From positions 1 through 10,281 of the forward strand of contig JAABSS010000447.1 of the NCBI GenBank assembly GCA_011390235.1: a DNA stretch of 10,281 bases, in the 5' to 3' direction. The stretch's first letter is position 1; each line of letters begins with the position of its first letter. The notes under the pieces were generated by a model, which saw only the letters and a program-made list of their open reading frames with translations, did not search any database and had not been told where the DNA came from. Origin of the DNA: Desulfotignum sp. (GTDB taxonomy: Bacteria > Desulfobacterota > Desulfobacteria > Desulfobacterales > Desulfobacteraceae). Shown piece by piece: positions 6,123 through 10,281 of the stretch. A program made the position numbers and the translations under genes.

Positions 6123-7505
6123 TCAAATGCGTACTTTCTGCCATGCAGACAAAGGCTCCAGGTCTTCAAAGATCTTTTTTTTTCTAAATACCACCATGGT
6201 AAGATCGTCACTTTGTCCGGCCTCCTGGGAAAAATTTTCTACAGCCCGGGCAATCTGGCGCACCAGGGTAGCCGGTGCATCCGGATATCTGCGGACAAGG
6301 CGCTTGAGGCGGTTGAACCCGAACATTTCAGATGCAGAATTTCTGGCTTCAATAATACCGTCTGTATAAAGAATTATTCCGTCACCCGGTTGCAGCACAA
6401 GGGTTTCCATTTTCCAGGCAGCGTCCGGCAAAATACCCAGAGGCGGCCCTTTTTTGTCGGATTGTCCCGGCATTTTCACCTGGTCTCCCGCCATATGCAT
6501 TGGCATCATATGACCGGCATTGACCCAGCTTATGCGGCCGGTGTCTGTTTCCAGAATTACATAGACCATGGTTACAAACATCCCCTGCTGGGCCCGCTCA
6601 CACAAAATGGCATTGAGCTTTTTAAAAAGATCTGCCGGATTTGGATGCAGGGCCGCATGATACTGCAGATCACTGGTAAGCCTTGCCATGAAAAGGGCTG
6701 CGGCAATACCCTTGCCTGAGACATCCCCGATGGCCACCCCCAGCCGGTTTTGGGACAAATTGAAAAAATGGTAAAAATCCCCGCCCACTTCATGGGCCGG
6801 CCGGTTCAGGGCGGCAAATGAAAAGCCATCTAACACGGGCACCTGTGCGGGCAGAAAACTTTCCTGGACCTGGCGGGCCAGCTGCATATCCCGTTCCAAT
6901 GCCCTGGTGCGGATCCGGTTCAACTCATCCAGCTTGATGTAGAGCTGGGCCATTTCAATGGCCAGTGCCATCTGACTGGCTGCTGTCTGGATAATCTCCA
7001 CAGCTGCATCATCAAAATGCTCGGGTTCCGGATGCATGAGGGTAATGATGCCGAACAGGGTATTGTGACGGATAATGGGAACAGCCAGAGCAGACCTTAC
7101 TGTATAGGGTTCCGACGGCAGAGACAGCCACCGGGAATCTGTCCGGGTATCATGAATCAGCCCTGTATCCAGGTGGGTTTTGACCCACCCGGCAAGCCCC
7201 TGATCAAGAACGGATCCGATTAATCTGGATTGCGTATGGGTATCCACCTCACCCCTGGTCAACAGGCTGTCAGTAACCCTTCCCTGGTCATTGAGCAGAA
7301 ACAGACTGCCCATATCCGTACCCGACAACTGGGCGGTTACCCCCAGGGTGCGCTGCATGGATGTTTTTAGCAGTTCCCGGTCAGTTGCTGATCCGGCCAT
7401 CTCGATGAGCCGCTCAAAAAGCTGTCCCTGGGCCCGGCAGGTCCGGTTTTCCAGTTTCAGACGCTGGATTTCGTCTTCTAATAGAGACTGGGGAGTTTCC
7501 ACCAT
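6123..7505 (-). CDS. GAF-domain PP2C/SpoIIE (RsbU-type) serine phosphatase
   Basis: A cytosolic phosphatase of the RsbU/SpoIIE type, a family that often dephosphorylates anti-anti-sigma (STAS) proteins in partner-switching pathways. Counted from ATG at 7505 it has 460 residues. A short helical start is followed by a GAF sensor domain (about 40-185, with SALAVPI and FGIITLMHPEP), a linker helix (about 190-218, ending LARQVQESFLP) and the PP2C domain (about 228-442). Metal and catalytic motifs are intact: EVGGDFY (239-245), GDVSGKG (260-266), NAGHMMP (329-335), YTDGIIEARN (380-389) and GQSDDLT (430-436). An in-frame TTG at 7520 would add five residues, but CAGG lies 8 nt before the ATG and nothing suitable precedes TTG. 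No kinase, STAS or sigma gene is adjacent, so its partners must be elsewhere. No transmembrane segment is visible. Confidence 0.93.
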   Translation of the reverse strand: MVETPQSLLEDEIQRLKLENRTCRAQGQLFERLIEMAGSATDRELLKTSMQRTLGVTAQLSGTDMGSLFLLNDQGRVTDSLLTRGEVDTHTQSRLIGSVLDQGLAGWVKTHLDTGLIHDTRTDSRWLSLPSEPYTVRSALAVPIIRHNTLFGIITLMHPEPEHFDDAAVEIIQTAASQMALAIEMAQLYIKLDELNRIRTRALERDMQLARQVQESFLPAQVPVLDGFSFAALNRPAHEVGGDFYHFFNLSQNRLGVAIGDVSGKGIAAALFMARLTSDLQYHAALHPNPADLFKKLNAILCERAQQGMFVTMVYVILETDTGRISWVNAGHMMPMHMAGDQVKMPGQSDKKGPPLGILPDAAWKMETLVLQPGDGIILYTDGIIEARNSASEMFGFNRLKRLVRRYPDAPATLVRQIARAVENFSQEAGQSDDLTMVVFRKKKIFEDLEPLSAWQKVRI

Positions 7506-7592
7506 TTCAGTTACCTGCAAAAATCAACATTACCAATCAAAAACAGGCCATCTTTTTCCCGGGTTTTACCGTCTGCACCTGCCGTGATGCCA

Positions 7593-7620
7593 ACTATAAA
7601 TATATGGCAAGAAAAAACAA
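7593..7620 (-). promoter_or_regulatory. Candidate promoter of the GAF-PP2C gene
   Basis: In the 144-bp gap after the SDR stop codon, the minus strand carries TTGTTT (7620-7615) and TATAGT (7598-7593), 16 bp apart. A TGCCA...TGGCA dyad (7588-7592 and 7605-7609) flanks the -10 box and could be an operator. No terminator is visible for the SDR gene, so readthrough into the phosphatase gene is also possible. Confidence 0.35.
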
Positions 7621-7649
7621 AAAACAATTCAAGCGCAAGTAATACCTCA

Positions 7650-8471
7650 TCATGACAAAATACCACCGGGCATGGGGGGAACCTTTTCTCCAGCCAGCAC
7701 AAACCCGCCGTCCAGGCGCAGGACACTGCCGGTCATGTACGGGGCATCCTCAATCATGAACAGACAGGCCTTCACCACATCTGCAACAGTACCGGTGCGG
7801 CCGGCAAGGGTATGGTCCACAAGTGCCTTTTTTTCGGCCGGGCCAAGGGCCTGGGCCCATCCCCGGGTCCCCCGGGCATGGCGGGTTTCAAACACCCCCA
7901 GCATAAGTTCGTTCACCCGGACATTGGGAGCGCCCATGCGCGCCCAGGTTTCGGTAAAGGCCTGCACCCCTCTGTTGGCAGCTGCATAAGCGTCATTGAA
8001 CACCAGGGCGGCCGGACCGGACCGACCTGTAATGGCGGCCACAGACGACAGGTTTATCACCACTGCATCATCAGATTTTTGCAGCAGAGAGAATACAGCA
8101 TCAAACACCCACCGCTTGGCCTTAAGGGTGGTTTCCATTTCCAGGTCCCATTGTTCTTCCACATAACTGCCGTGCACCACAGGCCATCCGCCGCGCTCAA
8201 TATTGTTGATCAGAATATCCAGGCGGCCGTACCGGTCTTGGATAAAATCTGCCACCTGTTTTATCTGATCAATCTTTCGAAGGTCTGCTGTGATAATATG
8301 GTGTTCGGCTTTGGTGGCTGAAAAATCAGCTTCCATCTGAGCAAAGGCATCTTCCCAGTCATGGCGGACAAGTACCAGTCGCGCGCCTTTTTCTGCCAGG
8401 GCAAGACCGATACCTTTTCCTATGCCTTTGACCGCCCCCAGAACTAACGCAATCTTGTTTTTGATCACCAT
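7650..8471 (-). CDS. Short-chain dehydrogenase/reductase (SDR) with atypical active site
   Basis: A 273-residue Rossmann-fold protein of the SDR superfamily. The nucleotide-binding turn is GAVKGIG (12-18), with Leu11 where Thr is usual. D63 in TADL, N89-N90 (NNIE instead of NNAG) and VVINLSSVAAITG (137-149, Ser142/143) are in place, as is the C-terminal MTGSVLRLDGGF. The YxxxK motif is altered: Y162-AAA-N166, with an AAC codon giving Asn in place of the catalytic Lys. The Tyr is 19 residues after Ser143 instead of about 13. The protein may use another residue, act weakly, or bind without catalysis; the substrate is unknown. ATG 8471 follows AGGAGG at 9 nt. The gene lies 23 nt downstream of the second YkgJ-type gene and is probably cotranscribed with it. 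Confidence 0.9.
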   Translation of the reverse strand: MVIKNKIALVLGAVKGIGKGIGLALAEKGARLVLVRHDWEDAFAQMEADFSATKAEHHIITADLRKIDQIKQVADFIQDRYGRLDILINNIERGGWPVVHGSYVEEQWDLEMETTLKAKRWVFDAVFSLLQKSDDAVVINLSSVAAITGRSGPAALVFNDAYAAANRGVQAFTETWARMGAPNVRVNELMLGVFETRHARGTRGWAQALGPAEKKALVDHTLAGRTGTVADVVKACLFMIEDAPYMTGSVLRLDGGFVLAGEKVPPMPGGILS

Positions 8472-8494
8472 AAGACCAGACCTCCTGTGCCGGT

Positions 8495-9235
8495 TCAGGA
8501 CCAGTGCATGTCACGGCCGAACAACTGGTTTTGTACCCATTGCAGGCCCACATCCAGCAATGCTTCATCGCTGGTGCGGATGGTATCTGACACTGATTGC
8601 GGGACGCAGAACAGTGCCAGCAGATCCTGATGAAAAATCCGGTGCCGGAAGGTATCAAGGTCATACAGGGCCAGATAGAACATGTCAGCCTGGGCTCCCT
8701 CAAGTTTGCCGGGCATCATAGCGTTTTTGAGACTTATCAAAGCCATGAGTTTGTCATTATAAAAGTTGTGTGAATTAACAGCCTGGGTGTCCAGCCACTG
8801 CCGCACGGTTTTACCGGTGTTTTTGCCGAATCCCTTGCAATGGTCCTCTTCAATAAAGGCAAAATATTCCTGGATTTCCCCGGTCGCCCGGGAACGGGAA
8901 ATGGCCCGGGCCAGCGGATACATCCGACAGGAAGCAGGACGGTCAGGATATACGGAACAACCGGTCCCGGTTACAAAAGGGCAGGTGTGCCCTGTGGCCG
9001 GATTCGGCTTGAACCCCACCACAGGCAGGCCTGATTCAGGACCAAAATGGCGGGAGGTATACCGGCGCAAAAATACTGCGGATTCAAGACCCAGATTGTT
9101 TTTAAGCCGTAAAATATCATAGGGAGTCAAGGCCTGGTTCAAATCCCGGCAGCATTCATTGAAACATTCATTGTCAGAACCGCAAAAAAACGGCATGACG
9201 TCATCTTCATGCACCGGTTTCATCTCTTGTGTCAT
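8495..9235 (-). CDS. YkgJ-type cysteine-cluster protein (long form)
   Basis: A 246-residue protein of the CxxCxxCC (YkgJ-like) family, thought to bind zinc or iron, with no settled function. The N-terminal cysteines are C18-x5-C24-x3-C28-C29, followed by the family segment LTPYDILRLKNNLGL. Further likely ligands are C85 in HTCPF, C93 in GCSVYPDRP, C103 in SCRMYPLA and C133 in DHCKGF. The residues after about 140 form a mainly helical extension that I do not recognise. ATG 9235 has only a weak GGGA upstream; Met5 and Met14 are alternatives. It heads a two-gene unit with the SDR gene and diverges from aprB across a 408-bp gap. The two YkgJ-type proteins in this window differ greatly outside the cysteines, so they are not a recent duplication. 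Confidence 0.88.
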   Translation of the reverse strand: MTQEMKPVHEDDVMPFFCGSDNECFNECCRDLNQALTPYDILRLKNNLGLESAVFLRRYTSRHFGPESGLPVVGFKPNPATGHTCPFVTGTGCSVYPDRPASCRMYPLARAISRSRATGEIQEYFAFIEEDHCKGFGKNTGKTVRQWLDTQAVNSHNFYNDKLMALISLKNAMMPGKLEGAQADMFYLALYDLDTFRHRIFHQDLLALFCVPQSVSDTIRTSDEALLDVGLQWVQNQLFGRDMHWS

Positions 9236-9442
9236 CTAAATTTTTCCCATAAAATTATGTCAGGTTCCCTGCATATCATGGCTGATTACCCTATCAGGAT
9301 TTTGGTAATTTTACCAGTTTCTTTTTGCCGGAAAAACTTACCATATATAGTGGGCAAAGACAGTTTGATTTCATATATATTGTTATGTCTCCGAAGCATC
9401 CAAGCAATTGAAAAATCAAATGAATCTTTTTTTTGAAAAATC

Positions 9443-9472
9443 TTGACAAAAACTACACGTCAGTGCTATTGC
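9443..9472 (+). promoter_or_regulatory. Candidate promoter of aprBA
   Basis: A perfect -35 box TTGACA (9443-9448) is followed, 18 bp later, by TATTGC (9467-9472), preceded by TG at 9464-9465 as in extended -10 promoters. The -10 match is poor (three of six). Transcription from here would start near 9480 and give a leader of about 165 nt. A small dyad, TGCTA-6nt-TAGCA (9464-9479), covers the -10 box. A TATAAA box at 9577-9582 is a weaker alternative without a good -35. Confidence 0.45.
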
Positions 9473-9541
9473 CTTAGCATTTATGTGAAGACTGCTACTG
9501 ATTGCCCATGTATGACAGCGCAGACACTGGCCTATGAAATA

Positions 9542-9570
9542 TCAGACCGAGCGGCTGAATCACGGTCTGA
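9542..9570 (+). promoter_or_regulatory. Perfect 8-bp stem in the aprB leader
   Basis: TCAGACCG (9542-9549) and CGGTCTGA (9563-9570) are exact reverse complements around a 13-nt loop. If transcribed from 9480, this stem sits 21 nt upstream of the terminator-like hairpin at 9591. It could be an RNA element of the leader or a DNA-binding dyad; its sequence does not match a riboswitch that I recognise. Confidence 0.45.
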
Positions 9571-9590
9571 ATTTGTTATAAAATATTGTT

Positions 9591-9614
9591 GCACAACGGT
9601 ATTGTGCTTTTTTT
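9591..9614 (+). terminator. Terminator-like hairpin upstream of aprB
   Basis: GCACAA (9591-9596) and TTGTGC (9602-9607) pair perfectly around CGGTA and are followed directly by seven T residues (9608-9614), the form of an intrinsic terminator. The stem is short and has three A-U pairs, so it would be leaky. It lies 29 nt before aprB and on its strand, so it would act as an attenuator or as the end of a short RNA starting near 9480. TTGT (9586-9589) can instead pair with ACAA (9593-9596), which would exclude the terminator stem. Confidence 0.5.
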
Positions 9615-9643
9615 GATTAACTTTATTTATGGAGGTATTCTAA

Positions 9644-10081
9644 ATGCCGACTTTTGTAATCACTGAAAAATGTGACGGCTGTAAAGGCGGGGATAAAACA
9701 GCATGTATGTACATCTGCCCGAATGATCTAATGGTTCTCAATGAAAATGAAATGAAAGCGTACAACCAGGAACCGGATCAGTGCTGGGAATGTTATTCCT
9801 GTGTAAAAATCTGTCCGACCCAGGCCATTGAAGTCAGAGGCTACAACGACTTTGTCCCCATGGGCGCTTCCGTTGTTCCCATGCTGGGTACCGAAGATGT
9901 CATGTGGACCTGTAAGTTCAGAAATGGTGTGATTAAACGGTTCAAGTTCCCCATCCGGACGACGCCTGAAGGGGAAGCCAATTCCTATGATGATCTCAAG
10001 GGAAAAGATCTGAATTCCGGCCTGCTTTCCACTCAGGAAGCAGACGGGTATGAATTCCCTACTCCCAGTGAACTGGCATAA
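9644..10081 (+). CDS. aprB: Adenylylsulfate (APS) reductase beta subunit
   Basis: AprB is the iron-sulfur subunit of cytosolic APS reductase; it passes electrons to the FAD of AprA, where APS is reduced to sulfite and AMP. The product is 145 residues, normal for the family. The ferredoxin-like part carries two [4Fe-4S] ligand sets: C10, C13, C21, C25 and C47, C50, C53, C57, the latter in CWECYSCVKICP. W48 matches the conserved Trp thought to lie between the clusters. The region after about 65 (RGYNDFVPMGASV, MWTCKFRNG) forms the AprB-specific sheet and the C-terminal tail that wraps around AprA. ATG 9644 follows GGAGG at a spacing of 8 nt. It precedes aprA by 52 nt, in the BA order of sulfate reducers. 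The long leader suggests regulated or high expression. Confidence 0.98.
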   Translation: MPTFVITEKCDGCKGGDKTACMYICPNDLMVLNENEMKAYNQEPDQCWECYSCVKICPTQAIEVRGYNDFVPMGASVVPMLGTEDVMWTCKFRNGVIKRFKFPIRTTPEGEANSYDDLKGKDLNSGLLSTQEADGYEFPTPSELA

Positions 10082-10133
10082 TTTTAACCGGTACCAAAAC
10101 AAAAATTCTGACACTTAATTTTGGAGGTATATA

Positions 10134-10281
10134 ATGGCATTACCGAACAAACCTGTTGGAGAGCTTAAAGCAGTTAGAGACCCAGAGGTTGATAAAAGAG
10201 ACGTTGATATTCTGATCATCGGCGGCGGTATGGCTGCCTGTGGAACTGCATTTGAAATCAAGAAATGGGCGGATGAAGGCA
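10134..10281 (+). CDS. aprA: Adenylylsulfate (APS) reductase alpha subunit, N-terminal 49 residues (runs off right edge)
   Basis: AprA is the catalytic flavoprotein of APS reductase; FAD forms a sulfite adduct during reduction of APS. Only 49 residues are in the window, of a family near 650. The start MALPNKPVGELKAVRDPEV leads into the FAD-binding Rossmann turn DVDILIIGGGMAACGTAFE (about 24-42), as expected for this member of the succinate dehydrogenase/fumarate reductase flavoprotein group. The ATG is preceded by GGAGG at 7 nt, in a context (GGAGGTAT) also found before aprB. No terminator lies between the two genes, so they form one operon. The qmo genes, often found next, would lie beyond the edge. 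Confidence 0.97.
   Translation, partial: MALPNKPVGELKAVRDPEVDKRDVDILIIGGGMAACGTAFEIKKWADEG

Larger units (their letters stand above)
9236..9643. other. Non-coding divergent region between the long YkgJ-type gene and aprB
   Basis: This 408-bp AT-rich stretch has no convincing gene. It contains TGGTAA-TT-TTACCA (9303-9316) with a further TTACCA at 9338-9343, which may be binding sites for a regulator of the minus-strand unit. A 10-bp direct repeat, TTGAAAAATC, occurs at 9408-9417 and 9433-9442, 25 bp apart from start to start. The second copy runs directly into the TTGACA of the likely aprB promoter. The right half forms the aprB leader, described separately. I see no clear promoter for the minus-strand gene. 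Confidence 0.6.

Noticed and set aside
6090..6719. 209-residue open frame on the plus strand under the phosphatase gene
   Set aside because: The minus-strand phosphatase has all PP2C motifs; this frame has no recognisable domain.
7521..7649. Possible sigma54 promoter upstream of the phosphatase gene
   Set aside because: TGGCA is present, but no TTGC element lies at the needed spacing.
7812..8321. 169-residue open frame on the plus strand under the SDR gene
   Set aside because: It is the antisense of a well-conserved Rossmann-fold gene, with no independent support.
9196..9203. TGACGTCA palindrome
   Set aside because: It lies within the coding start of the long cysteine-cluster gene and is explained by its codons; an 8-bp palindrome is expected by chance.
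9209..9436. 75-residue open frame in the divergent region, partly hydrophobic
   Set aside because: It starts inside the long cysteine-cluster gene, has no Shine-Dalgarno site and crosses the repeats and AT-rich tracts; no family resemblance.

Overview
The window looks like chromosomal DNA of a sulfate-reducing bacterium of the Desulfobacteraceae type. The best evidence is the right edge, which carries aprB followed by the start of aprA, the dissimilatory adenylylsulfate reductase genes, in the BA order of sulfate reducers. The assignment below that level is an inference from gene content and protein style; no 16S rRNA or other phylogenetic marker was tested. GC content is moderate and I see no insertion sequence, CRISPR array, tRNA or rRNA gene, and no phage genes.

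Layout. Positions 1-3582 (minus strand) hold the translation operon infC-rpmI-rplT-pheS-pheT, read right to left; pheT runs off the left edge. A good sigma70-type promoter (TTGCAA, 17 bp, TATAAT) lies just upstream of infC at 3640-3668. Next upstream on the same strand is a TadA/GuaD-like deaminase gene (3676-4203). It diverges from a dGTPase-like HD hydrolase gene (4334-5431, plus strand), which is followed closely by a small YkgJ-type cysteine-cluster protein (5451-6041). Convergent to that is a GAF plus PP2C/SpoIIE phosphatase (6123-7505, minus). Upstream of it, also on the minus strand, a second, longer YkgJ-type cysteine-cluster gene (8495-9235) and an atypical short-chain dehydrogenase (7650-8471) form a tight pair. 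A 408-bp non-coding divergent region (9236-9643) precedes aprB (9644-10081) and aprA (10134 to the right edge), both on the plus strand.

How the genes work together. infC, rpmI, rplT, pheS and pheT supply initiation factor 3, two 50S proteins and both subunits of phenylalanyl-tRNA synthetase, so the left third is translation machinery. AprBA reduces adenylylsulfate (APS) to sulfite in sulfate respiration. The middle genes (deaminase, HD hydrolase, two cysteine-cluster proteins, phosphatase, SDR) are accessory or poorly characterised, and their substrates cannot be read from the sequence.

Points that stand out: (1) infC probably starts at an AUA codon, because a strong Shine-Dalgarno sequence sits 7 nt before AUA but only 1 nt before the GTG that a gene caller would choose; (2) a 15-position hairpin followed by a U-tract lies between infC and rpmI; (3) the SDR has Asn where the catalytic Lys of YxxxK is expected, with extra residues before the Tyr; (4) the aprB leader contains a perfect 8-bp stem and a terminator-like hairpin upstream of the gene, suggesting attenuation or a small RNA. 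I do not see a clear new multi-gene defence or metabolic system here.
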